A stretch of DNA of 58,424 bases from DASRQK01 sp964436635. GTDB taxonomy: Bacteria > Bacteroidota > Bacteroidia > Sphingobacteriales > Sphingobacteriaceae. The notes beneath the pieces are model-generated. The model was not told the DNA's origin. It searched no databases and was given only the letters and a program-made list of their open reading frames with translations. Both the position numbers and the translations under genes were made by a program. The stretch lies in assembly GCA_964436635.1 (NCBI GenBank), contig CAYTDM010000013.1:1-58424 (forward strand), written 5' to 3'. How positions within the stretch are numbered: the first letter of the stretch is position 1; each line of letters begins with the position of its first letter. Positions 25,840 to 33,755 of this stretch are shown piece after piece.

Positions 25840-26874
25840 ATGGAATTAGGAATTAGCATGTTCGGTGATTTAGCTATAGACGCAAACACCGGTAAATTTC
25901 AATCACCTCAGCAACGCCTTACTGAAATCATTGAAGAGGTAAAATTGATGGATGAAGTAGGATTGGACTATTTTGGGATTGGCGAACATCACCGCCCAGA
26001 TTATGCAGTCTCAAGCCCTGAAATCTTACTGGCTGCCGCTGCATCAGTCACCAAAAATATAAAATTAGGAAGCGCAGTCACGGTTCTAAGTTCTGCCGAT
26101 CCTGTAAAAACTTATCAAAACTTCAGCATGATCGACGCCCTTTCAAATGGACGAGCAGAAATCATGGCTGGCCGAGGAAGCTTTATTGAATCATTCCCAT
26201 TATTTGGATATGAGCTCCACGATTATGAAGCACTTTTTACAGAAAAATTAGACTTATTACTCACTTTAAATAATCATGAGAAAGTGTCCTGGAAGGGCCG
26301 CTTTAGACCAGCTTTGGACGAACAAGTCCTTTACCCAAGACCTACACAAGAGAAACTACCCATCTGGATCGCAGTAGGTGGCACACCCTCCTCAGTCATT
26401 CGCGCTGCAAGACTTGGTTTGCCACTCATGGTGGCGATTATAGGTGGTTCGCCAATGCAATTCAAACCTTTGGTCGACTTATATAGAAGAGAATATTTGG
26501 AGGCAGGACACGATCCGAAAGATATGCGCGTTGGAATTCATTCGCACGGATTATTCGGTGAGGATACGAAAACATTAAGCGACCAATACTTCCCTTTATA
26601 TGCTGCGCAAATGGACCGAATTGGCAGAACAAGAGGATGGCAACCGTACCACCGCAGCCAATTTGAAATGGGCAAATCTGTCCAAGGCGCCTTGTTTATT
26701 GGGGAAGCGAATGAAATGGTTGATAAAATATTATATCTGCAAGATCACTTTGAATTAGATCGATTCGCCATTCATATGGACGTGGGAAGCCCAAATCATG
26801 CAACCATGATGAAATCCATTGAGATTTTTGGCAACGAAATCGCTCCACAGATTAGAAAAGCATTAAAAAAATAA
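25840..26874 (+). CDS. luciferase-like (LLM class) flavin-dependent oxidoreductase
   Basis: 344 residues of TIM-barrel type. GISMFGDLAIDANTGKFQSP and the FGIGEHHRPDYAVSSPEILL segment (flavin-site HH) are typical, with GSAVTVLSSADPVKTYQNFSMIDALSNGR next. It probably uses FMNH2 supplied by a separate reductase to oxidise a small organic substrate, which cannot be told from sequence. Stands alone between the dehydratase and trp genes; an AT-only inverted repeat (26868-26896) follows. Confidence 0.9.
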   Translation: MELGISMFGDLAIDANTGKFQSPQQRLTEIIEEVKLMDEVGLDYFGIGEHHRPDYAVSSPEILLAAAASVTKNIKLGSAVTVLSSADPVKTYQNFSMIDALSNGRAEIMAGRGSFIESFPLFGYELHDYEALFTEKLDLLLTLNNHEKVSWKGRFRPALDEQVLYPRPTQEKLPIWIAVGGTPSSVIRAARLGLPLMVAIIGGSPMQFKPLVDLYRREYLEAGHDPKDMRVGIHSHGLFGEDTKTLSDQYFPLYAAQMDRIGRTRGWQPYHRSQFEMGKSVQGALFIGEANEMVDKILYLQDHFELDRFAIHMDVGSPNHATMMKSIEIFGNEIAPQIRKALKK

Positions 26875-26896
26875 TATTTTTTAAAAATATTATTTT
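26868..26896. terminator. AT-only inverted repeat after the monooxygenase gene
   Basis: AATAATATTTTT and AAAAATATTATT form an A/T-only hairpin overlapping the stop codon and ending in TTTTA. A weak terminator is possible; the lack of G-C pairs lowers confidence. Confidence 0.4.
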
Positions 26897-26905
26897 AGAA
26901 TATTC

Positions 26906-26936
26906 TTGCACTTAATAGAAACATAGTTTACATTTG
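26906..26936 (+). promoter_or_regulatory. Bacteroidota-type promoter of the trp operon
   Basis: TTG (26906-26908), 20 bases, TACATTTG (26929-26936). The predicted RNA start lies only a few bases before the leader-peptide ATG at 26949. Confidence 0.8.
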
Positions 26937-26948
26937 TCAAAGCAGTTT

Positions 26949-27014
26949 ATGAATATATCCGTTGTAAATAACTATTGGTGGCACTACGATGAAATTCGTG
27001 GCAACCTCCTATAG
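26949..27014 (+). CDS. trpL: trp operon leader peptide with tandem Trp codons
   Basis: A 21-codon open frame beginning ATG AAT ATA and ending TAG, with adjacent Trp codons 10 and 11 (26976-26981) in the context NNYWWHY. It lies between the promoter and a strong terminator. A ribosome stalled at the Trp codons would leave 26999-27004 free; one that reached the stop codon would cover it. This is the classical ribosome-mediated attenuation arrangement and fits the published Bacteroidota candidate RNA class called Bacteroid-trp, as I remember it. Too short for standard ORF calling. Confidence 0.88.
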   Translation: MNISVVNNYWWHYDEIRGNLL

Positions 27015-27055
27015 TATACAATGTAAAGCATATTATTGAATAGAGTGGCTTGCCA
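26999..27055 (+). promoter_or_regulatory. candidate antiterminator pairing of the trp leader
   Basis: TGGCAA (26999-27004) is perfectly complementary to TTGCCA (27050-27055), which includes the 5' arm of the terminator. Forming it would destroy the terminator. A competing early hairpin is possible between ATTGGTGG at the Trp codons (26974-26981) and CCTCCTAT (27005-27012), with two U-U mismatches. Confidence 0.65.
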
Positions 27056-27078
27056 AAAAGGTAAGCCACTTTTTTTTT
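27043..27078 (+). terminator. trp attenuator terminator
   Basis: Arms AGTGGCTTGCC (27044-27054) and GGTAAGCCACT (27060-27070) pair over 11 bp with one G-T pair and a five-A loop, followed by nine T (27070-27078). It lies only ten bases before the trpD start codon, so it is an attenuator and not the end of an upstream gene. Confidence 0.93.
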
Positions 27079-27088
27079 GACAAAAATT

Positions 27089-28081
27089 ATGAAACAAATC
27101 TTAGCACACTTATTCGAGTATAAAACGTTTAGTAGACAGGAAGCCTATACGATTTTAAACAACATCACAGCAGGAACATATAACTCTTCACAGATCGTAG
27201 CGTTTATGACAGCTTTTAGCATGAGAAGCATCCGTGTAGAGGAACTATTAGGCTTTCGAGAAGCCATGTATGATTTAGCGATTAAAGTAGATTTCGAAGG
27301 CAGGCCGTTAATCGATCTTTGTGGAACTGGTGGAGATGGGAAAAACACCTTTAACATATCTACCATCACTTCTTTTATCGTTGCGGGAGCGGGATATTCA
27401 GTAGCTAAACATGGAAATTATGGCGTGTCGTCGGGTTGCGGTTCATCGAATGTAATGGAATTTTTAGGGTATAGCTTTACGAATGATCAGCAGATTTTAA
27501 AGAAACAATTGGATCGCTCGAATATTTGTTTTTTACATGCTCCCTTATTTCACCCTGCGATGAAATCGGTGGCGCCCTTAAGAAAAGAGTTAGGTGTAAA
27601 AACTTTTTTTAATATGTTAGGACCTTTAACCAATCCGGCAAATCCATCGCATCAATTGGTGGGAGTATTTAGCTTAGAATTGGCGCGATTATATGGGTAT
27701 TTATTGCAACAAACTAACAACCAATATACCATTCTGCATAGTTTAGATGGTTACGATGAAATATCGCTTACTGGTCCATTTAAAACCATTACAAATCAGG
27801 CAGAGCAGTTGCATACGCTATCGCAATATGGTATTCAATCCATCGACCCTTCGGAAATCCATGGTGGAGAAACGATAGCAGATGCTGCCAAGTTATTTAT
27901 TTCCATTCTACAAGGTCAAGGAACGGAAATTCAACAAAAAGTCGTGTTATTTAACGCAGCCATGGCCATACAAACCATGCACCCAACACATTCCTTAGAG
28001 GATTGTATGGAAGAAGCAAGGGTATCTTTGCTAAGTGGAAACGCATATAGTTGTTTCAAGCGATTATTAGAAACGAATTAA
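27089..28081 (+). CDS. trpD: anthranilate phosphoribosyltransferase
   Basis: 330 residues from the ATG at 27089. The frame is open from a TTG at 27077, but that lies in the terminator T run. It transfers phosphoribose from PRPP to anthranilate. PRPP-binding motif LCGTGGDGKNTFNIST (about 80-95), VAKHGNYGVSSGCGSSNVME, and FFNMLGPLTNPANP are present. No trpE or trpG precedes it. First structural gene after the attenuator; trpF follows after 17 bases. Confidence 0.96.
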   Translation: MKQILAHLFEYKTFSRQEAYTILNNITAGTYNSSQIVAFMTAFSMRSIRVEELLGFREAMYDLAIKVDFEGRPLIDLCGTGGDGKNTFNISTITSFIVAGAGYSVAKHGNYGVSSGCGSSNVMEFLGYSFTNDQQILKKQLDRSNICFLHAPLFHPAMKSVAPLRKELGVKTFFNMLGPLTNPANPSHQLVGVFSLELARLYGYLLQQTNNQYTILHSLDGYDEISLTGPFKTITNQAEQLHTLSQYGIQSIDPSEIHGGETIADAAKLFISILQGQGTEIQQKVVLFNAAMAIQTMHPTHSLEDCMEEARVSLLSGNAYSCFKRLLETN

Positions 28082-28098
28082 GATGAATCGGGATTAAA

Positions 28099-28773
28099 AT
28101 GGATAAAAATTTTGAAAATAAATTATTAATCAAAGTTTGCGGAATGAGTGATCTTTCAAACATTTTGGAACTCATCCCATTAAAACCTGATTTTATAGGA
28201 TACATTTATGTGCCTGAATCGAAACGCTTCGTAGGGAGACAGCCTGAAAACCTACGGCCGATCGGGGAAATGATCAGGGCATATTCTATGAACACTGAAA
28301 TCGTTGGGGTGTTTATGAATCAAGCTTTGGAAGTGGTATTGGAAGATGTGAAACACCTGGATATTCAAACCATACAATTACACGGGAACGAATCCACAGA
28401 TTTTTGCAAAGAATTAAAAAAATTGGAGTATAAAATCATAAAAGCATTTGGCATTTCAGAAGAATTCGACTGGGAACAATTAAGGGATTACGAGGGCGTC
28501 GTCGACTATTTTCTTTTTGACACCCTGCACGCGGGTCAATCGGGCGGCACGGGCTTCACATTTAACTGGGATTTATTAGATGATTATCCGCTGAATGTTC
28601 CATTTTTGCTAAGCGGAGGCCTACACCCGATGCTAAATAGAAACGATTTTAACGAGATTCGGCATCCAAGCTTTTGTGGAATTGACCTCAACTCAAAATT
28701 TGAATTATCACCTGGAATTAAAAATATAGAATGCTTATCTGAATTTATTAAAGACATTAAAGATGAAGAATAA
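28099..28773 (+). CDS. trpF: phosphoribosylanthranilate isomerase
   Basis: 224 residues of TIM-barrel type. Catalytic Cys in IKVCGMSD (about residue 15) and catalytic Asp in FLFDTLHAGQSGGTGFTFNW are both present. Converts phosphoribosylanthranilate to CdRP. Its end overlaps the trpB start by 11 bases. The gene for the next step, trpC (indoleglycerol-phosphate synthase), is not in the window; in related operons it often sits between trpD and trpF. Confidence 0.95.
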   Translation: MDKNFENKLLIKVCGMSDLSNILELIPLKPDFIGYIYVPESKRFVGRQPENLRPIGEMIRAYSMNTEIVGVFMNQALEVVLEDVKHLDIQTIQLHGNESTDFCKELKKLEYKIIKAFGISEEFDWEQLRDYEGVVDYFLFDTLHAGQSGGTGFTFNWDLLDDYPLNVPFLLSGGLHPMLNRNDFNEIRHPSFCGIDLNSKFELSPGIKNIECLSEFIKDIKDEE

Positions 28774-29956
28774 TTTCAACTATCAAGTAGATCATCTTGG
28801 TTATTACGGCCCTTTTGGGGGTGCTTACATTCCAGAGATGCTCTATCCAAATGTTGCGGAGCTGCAAGCTAAGTACCTGCAAATCATGGAAGACCCCTCT
28901 TTTCAACTCGAAGTGAATGAGTTGTTGGAAGATTATGTAGGCCGTCCTTCTCCTTTGTATTTTGCGAAGCGATTATCAGAAAAATTCGGGGCCCAAATCT
29001 ATTTAAAAAGAGAAGATTTAAATCATACTGGAGCTCATAAAATTAATAACACCATCGGTCAAATCGTGTTAGCCAAACGACTCGGTAAGAAACGGATCAT
29101 TGCAGAAACTGGTGCCGGCCAACACGGGGTCGCGACGGCCACGGTCTGTGCGCTGATGGGATTAGAATGTGTGGTTTATATGGGAGCGGTGGATATTCAA
29201 CGTCAAGCACCCAATGTGGCCAGAATGAAAATGATGGGCGCTCAGGTGGTCGCCGCCACGTCTGGGAGCCAAACACTGAAAGATGCGACTAACGAAGCTT
29301 TAAGAGATTGGATCGCGCATCCTATAGACACGCATTACATCATAGGTTCAGTGGTGGGGCCACACCCCTATCCAGATTTAGTCGCTCGTTTTCAGTCGAT
29401 CATTTCGTTGGAGACCAAAAAACAGCTCAAGGATAAAACAGGAAAAGAACAACCGGATTATGTATTAGCTTGCGTGGGAGGAGGAAGCAACGCCATGGGT
29501 ATGTTTTACCATTTCCTTGAAGATGGAGATGTAAAACTCATCGCGGTAGAAGCTGCCGGAAAAGGGGTCGATTCGGGTCAATCGGCAGCCACTACCCTAC
29601 TCGGCAAGGAGGGCGTTTTGCATGGCAGCCGTTCCCTATTAATGCAAACAGCGGATGGACAGGTCATCGAGCCGCACTCCATTTCCGCAGGATTGGATTA
29701 TCCTGGTATCGGCCCACAACATGCCTGGTTACACCAAACGAAACGAGCACAATACGTAGCCATTTCAGACGACGAAGCGATGCAGGCGGGCTTAACACTG
29801 ACTCGGCTTGAAGGCATCATTCCAGCCATTGAAAGCGCCCATGCTTTGGCTTATTTAGAAAAAATGAATTTTAATGGCGATGAAGTGGTGGCGGTTTGTC
29901 TGTCTGGAAGGGGCGATAAAGATTTAAATAATTACATGGATTACTTTGGATTTTAA
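28763..29956 (+). CDS. trpB: tryptophan synthase beta chain
   Basis: 397 residues, normal length for the TrpB1 type. PLP Lys93 in LNHTGAHKINN, catalytic Glu in AETGAGQHGVATA, phosphate loop CVGGGSNAMGMFY, and the LEGIIPAIESAHA segment are intact. Condenses indole with serine. Overlaps trpF by 11 bases and is separated from trpA by two bases, so the two synthase subunits are made together. Confidence 0.97.
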   Translation: MKNNFNYQVDHLGYYGPFGGAYIPEMLYPNVAELQAKYLQIMEDPSFQLEVNELLEDYVGRPSPLYFAKRLSEKFGAQIYLKREDLNHTGAHKINNTIGQIVLAKRLGKKRIIAETGAGQHGVATATVCALMGLECVVYMGAVDIQRQAPNVARMKMMGAQVVAATSGSQTLKDATNEALRDWIAHPIDTHYIIGSVVGPHPYPDLVARFQSIISLETKKQLKDKTGKEQPDYVLACVGGGSNAMGMFYHFLEDGDVKLIAVEAAGKGVDSGQSAATTLLGKEGVLHGSRSLLMQTADGQVIEPHSISAGLDYPGIGPQHAWLHQTKRAQYVAISDDEAMQAGLTLTRLEGIIPAIESAHALAYLEKMNFNGDEVVAVCLSGRGDKDLNNYMDYFGF

Positions 29957-29958
29957 AC

Positions 29959-30702
29959 ATGAAAAAACGCTTATTATCTGTATATTTTACTGCTGGTTAT
30001 CCTGAATTGGATAGCACCCTAAGCATTGCTGAGTCTTTACAAGCTGCAGGAGTCGATTTCTTAGAAATAGGGTTTCCTTATTCCGATCCGGTTGCCGATG
30101 GCCCCGTGATTCAACACAGCTCTTCAGAAGCCCTAAAAAATGGCATGAGCTTAGCGCTACTATTCGATCAGTTAGCTGATCTAAAAGACCGTATCCAAAT
30201 CCCTGTTTATTTAATGGGGTATTTCAATCCTGTATTGCAATTCGGAGTCGAGCGTTTTTGCGAAGCCTGTAAAGAAGTAGGGATTAAAGGAGTGATCATC
30301 CCTGATTTACCTGTTTACGAATTTGAAAAGCATTACCAAGCCATGTTTGAAGCTGCAGGTGTTTCTTTTATTTTTATGGTAACTCCGCAAACCCCAACGG
30401 ATAGAATTCATAAAATTGATGCCCTGAGTCGCGATTTCATCTACTTGTTATCTTCGCCATCTGTAACTGGCAACGCCTTAGCTATTACAGAGGAAACCAT
30501 GGATTATTTTAAAAGAATCGATTCTTTGAATTTATCTTCCAAAAAGATAGTAGGCTTCGGTATTCGTGATTATGAAACGTTTACGGCAGCGACCACCTAT
30601 ACAGATGGTGCCATCGTAGGGACCGCCTTTGTCAAGTTATTAGAAAAAGAAAACCCACTACCTGAGATAGCGGGTTTTGTAAATGCTATACGGGGAAATT
30701 AG
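29959..30702 (+). CDS. trpA: tryptophan synthase alpha chain
   Basis: 247 residues, slightly shorter than the enterobacterial protein. Catalytic Glu in DFLEIGFPYSDP and Asp in DPVADGPVIQ are present; VGFGIRDYE and AIVGTAFVKLLE form the phosphate-binding end. Splits indoleglycerol phosphate to indole for TrpB. Last gene of trpDFBA, ending 24 bases from the convergent greA stop. Confidence 0.96.
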   Translation: MKKRLLSVYFTAGYPELDSTLSIAESLQAAGVDFLEIGFPYSDPVADGPVIQHSSSEALKNGMSLALLFDQLADLKDRIQIPVYLMGYFNPVLQFGVERFCEACKEVGIKGVIIPDLPVYEFEKHYQAMFEAAGVSFIFMVTPQTPTDRIHKIDALSRDFIYLLSSPSVTGNALAITEETMDYFKRIDSLNLSSKKIVGFGIRDYETFTAATTYTDGAIVGTAFVKLLEKENPLPEIAGFVNAIRGN

Positions 30703-30726
30703 ATGCACTAATTTCCCTTAAACCTC

Positions 30727-31200
30727 TTATCGAGAGATTTCTAAAATCTCTAATTCGATTTGACCTGCGGGCACCTGAATGGTTGCTTTGTCACCAACAG
30801 ATTTCCCTAACAAGCCTTGGGCAATCGGTGATTTCACTGAGATTTTACCTGCCTTTAAATCGGCTTCTGTCTCTGACACCAATTGGTAGGTCATGACTGC
30901 ATTGTTCTTTACGTTTTTAAGCTTAACAATGGAAAGTGCTAAGACTTTAGACGTATCTAAGGTGGATTCATCGATTACTCGAGCACTGGCTAATGTTTCT
31001 TCTAACTTGGCTATTTTCGCTTCGTGTAATCCTTGAGCTTCTTTAGCTGCGTCGTATTCGGCATTTTCTGAAAGATCCCCTTTATCTCTTGCTTCCGCAA
31101 TTGCTTTGGCGATATTGGCTCTTCCTTCAGTTTTTAAATATTGAAGCTCTTCTTTTAATTTATCCAGTCCCTCCTGAGTATAATAAGTTACCTCTGCCAT
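30727..31200 (-). CDS. greA: transcription elongation factor GreA
   Basis: 157 residues. N-terminal coiled coil with the GDLSENAEYDAAKEAQ tip, where acidic residues reach the RNA polymerase active site, then the FKBP-like C-terminal domain (SPIAQGLLGKSVGDKATIQVPAG). Rescues backtracked RNA polymerase. Single gene behind the terminator of the response-regulator operon. Confidence 0.97.
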   Translation of the reverse strand: MAEVTYYTQEGLDKLKEELQYLKTEGRANIAKAIAEARDKGDLSENAEYDAAKEAQGLHEAKIAKLEETLASARVIDESTLDTSKVLALSIVKLKNVKNNAVMTYQLVSETEADLKAGKISVKSPIAQGLLGKSVGDKATIQVPAGQIELEILEISR

Positions 31201-31238
31201 CTCTCAAAAATTTTTAAATTTATGTTTACTGTTTAGTC

Positions 31239-31284
31239 AAAAAAAGCAACAAGACCACCCCATCCTCATCGGTGAGTGGCCTTG
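31239..31284 (-). terminator. intrinsic terminator of the two-component operon
   Basis: On the minus strand CAAGGCCAC (31284-31276) pairs with GTGGTCTTG (31258-31250), nine pairs with one G-T, followed within four bases by a T run (31245-31239). It separates the operon from greA, which reads in the same direction. Confidence 0.8.
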
Positions 31285-31325
31285 CCATTTCTACGAAGGT
31301 AATAATTGTTTTTGATTAAAACAAA

Positions 31326-32024
31326 TTATTCTTCCCCATCCACGAACTTGTATCCCATACCCCTAACTGTCTGTAAATAGGTGGGTTTGTCCGCGTTTAA
31401 TTCTATTTTTTTACGCAAACGAACGATGTGCATATCCAATGTTCGAGTGTTTACATTTGAGCTATATCCCCATACCACCTGCATTAATTCATCGCGGCTA
31501 ATGACGCGCCCTTTGTTCTGCAGAAAATATAAAAGAATGCGGTTTTCTAAAATAGTTAACTCGATTTTTTTACCTCCGCGAACTAATGAGTGAATGTTTG
31601 GATGGTGTTCTGTATCTCCAAAATTATATAATTCTGCGCTGTGCTTATTGACAAAATATTTAATCTTATTTTCGATCATTGCCACCAAGACATCCATATT
31701 AAAAGGCTTGGTTAAATAATCAGAAACCCCAAAACTGTATGCTTCGATTTTATCGACATCTTGTGATTTAGCAGTTAACATGATGATTAATCCATCATAT
31801 CCTGCATCTTTTCTTAAGATATCACAAATTTCTGGCCCTTGTTTCTCTGGCAACATCCAATCTAATAATAATATATCAGGTTTATTTTCAGTAACCAAAC
31901 GTACCGCATCGCCTCCACTTCCAGTTTGAACTACCAAGTAACCTTCAGATTCTAGTCTGTGGGCGATAAGAAACCGTAGATTCTCATCATCTTCTACTAC
32001 CGCTATTTTAATATTCTTATACAT
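31326..32024 (-). CDS. OmpR-family response regulator (RprY-like)
   Basis: 232 residues. Receiver domain with phosphoacceptor Asp55 (LLLDWMLP), acidic pocket Glu11-Asp12-Asp13, switch Thr in MLTAK and Lys106 in YLTKPF; then an OmpR winged-helix domain (IELTILENRILLYFLQNKGR ... LDMHIVRLRKKIE ... TVRGMGYKFV). Acts as a transcription regulator phosphorylated by the kinase encoded 33 bases upstream. The Bacteroidota pair RprX/RprY has the same architecture. Confidence 0.94.
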   Translation of the reverse strand: MYKNIKIAVVEDDENLRFLIAHRLESEGYLVVQTGSGGDAVRLVTENKPDILLLDWMLPEKQGPEICDILRKDAGYDGLIIMLTAKSQDVDKIEAYSFGVSDYLTKPFNMDVLVAMIENKIKYFVNKHSAELYNFGDTEHHPNIHSLVRGGKKIELTILENRILLYFLQNKGRVISRDELMQVVWGYSSNVNTRTLDMHIVRLRKKIELNADKPTYLQTVRGMGYKFVDGEE

Positions 32025-32057
32025 AATGTTCGAATATAATAAGTATAATTGTTTTTT

Positions 32058-33755
32058 TTAGTCAATTGGCAAATTAATCGTAAACGTAGTCCCTTTCCCT
32101 ACTTCGCTTTCAGCAAAAATTTTACCCCCCATAAAATTAACGAGTTCTCTACAAAATGCCAATCCCAACCCTACACTGCCCTGTTGATTGTATTGACTTT
32201 GCACCCTATAGAACTTTTTAAATATATGCTCCAGTTCTTTCTTTTCAATCCCTATACCTTTATCTTCAAAGGTCATCACAATGAATTTACGCTGCTCAAA
32301 AATATGAATTTTTAAGAAGCGTTGCGAAGGCTGAGAATATTTATAAGCATTATCGATCAAATTTTGAAAAACACTACCTAATAATACAGGATCTGTGTTT
32401 AAAGTTCCCTTATAATCAACCAAACACTCAAACTGAAGATCGGGAAATTTAAGCTTTGTAGCCGCCACAATTTTACTGCAAAACTCATGCAAATCTACCT
32501 GCTCCTTCTTCAGTTTAAACGATTTATTTTCTATTTGTGTGAACGACAACAAAGTGTTCATCAAATTATTCAACTTATCTGATTCTTGATCCAAAATCCG
32601 ACCGTATAATTGGCGTTCTTGATCAGACAATTGCTTTGCACTGCTAATATTATTTCCCGCAATTTTGATTACACTAACCGGCGTTTTAAATTCATGTGTT
32701 AAATTATTAATGAAGTCATACTGTAATTTAAACATGCGCTGATTGACGAAGAGATTCCGATAAATCAGATACGCAAACATAATTAAAAACAGGTAGATAA
32801 GCAAAATTCCTCCCATAATTGGGTACAACCTGCCATTAATCTCTTTCGCGAGAAAAGCCCGGCTTGAAGTTAGTATAATTTTATGATCTCCCATCGCTCC
32901 CGGCAAGGGCGACTCCGTAACCATTAAATCAGAACTTAAATTCACATCGTCATAAACCAGTGGCAATATTTCTATATGCTGATATATCTCAGGAAATGGA
33001 TTTTGTAATTGGATTTTATTGGGATCAATGTAAAAAGAAAATAAATCTTGATCATAAGAAGTGAGTTGTACTTTTGATCGATCCATTAACTCTTTAAAAG
33101 TTTTCAGATCCTCGTTTCTGGGAATATTCATATAAGAAATCTTCCCAGGTGTCACTGAATAAAATACCCTAAACAACTCATCCCCATACACGACACGATT
33201 CGTATCTACTCGTTCTAAAAAGGAAGAAAACTTCAAAGCCATGTTATTGAAATCATCCAGATCGATGTTAGAATGCTTTTTACGCTGGTGATCAAATTGA
33301 AGGCGAACATCTTGAATTTCATCCTCCCCTTCTTTTAGTGAAAACTCATAAATGCCTATGGGGTAAATGACAAGATTATTTGCAGAAAAACCATATTGTG
33401 TCGCCACATTATTATTAATCAACAGATCATAAAATAAGATGCGTTCGACAAAAGGATGATTTCTTAAAATCGTATCGGCTAAGGTAGAAGCCGTCGCAGA
33501 ATCCAGGTATCCTTGATAAAAAGAGATTTCAGGAATTTTATTCTGAAAAAAGTCATTAAACTTTAATAAGTTATACTCGACCACCTCGCCCTTCCTGCTA
33601 GAAAACTCACCTTGAACATTGTTTCTGGTCAAGGTAATGGCCAAATTCATGGCCACGACAAGCGATACAGTTAGGACAAAAATAAACGCAAAAACTAAAA
33701 AATAATTTTTACGATAGGCATTTCGTTGGCTTTTCATTGCGCCCATGTTCATCAC
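32058..33755 (-). CDS. membrane sensor histidine kinase with periplasmic domain
   Basis: 565 residues. Membrane helices at about 17-40 and 312-333 enclose a periplasmic sensor domain of about 270 residues with no family I recognise. HisKA follows with phosphoacceptor His354 (FINNLTHEFKTPVSVIK), then the ATPase domain: NLIDNAYKYS (N box), DKGIGIEKKELEHIFKKFYR (G1/F box) and GSVGLGLAFCRELV (G2). The start codon overlaps the stop of the S9-like lipoprotein gene by four bases (ATGA), tying the two products together in translation. Confidence 0.93.
   Translation of the reverse strand: MMNMGAMKSQRNAYRKNYFLVFAFIFVLTVSLVVAMNLAITLTRNNVQGEFSSRKGEVVEYNLLKFNDFFQNKIPEISFYQGYLDSATASTLADTILRNHPFVERILFYDLLINNNVATQYGFSANNLVIYPIGIYEFSLKEGEDEIQDVRLQFDHQRKKHSNIDLDDFNNMALKFSSFLERVDTNRVVYGDELFRVFYSVTPGKISYMNIPRNEDLKTFKELMDRSKVQLTSYDQDLFSFYIDPNKIQLQNPFPEIYQHIEILPLVYDDVNLSSDLMVTESPLPGAMGDHKIILTSSRAFLAKEINGRLYPIMGGILLIYLFLIMFAYLIYRNLFVNQRMFKLQYDFINNLTHEFKTPVSVIKIAGNNISSAKQLSDQERQLYGRILDQESDKLNNLMNTLLSFTQIENKSFKLKKEQVDLHEFCSKIVAATKLKFPDLQFECLVDYKGTLNTDPVLLGSVFQNLIDNAYKYSQPSQRFLKIHIFEQRKFIVMTFEDKGIGIEKKELEHIFKKFYRVQSQYNQQGSVGLGLAFCRELVNFMGGKIFAESEVGKGTTFTINLPID

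Noticed and set aside
27077..27088. TTG at 27077 as start of trpD
   Set aside because: It lies in the T run of the attenuator; the ATG at 27089 gives the normal protein length.
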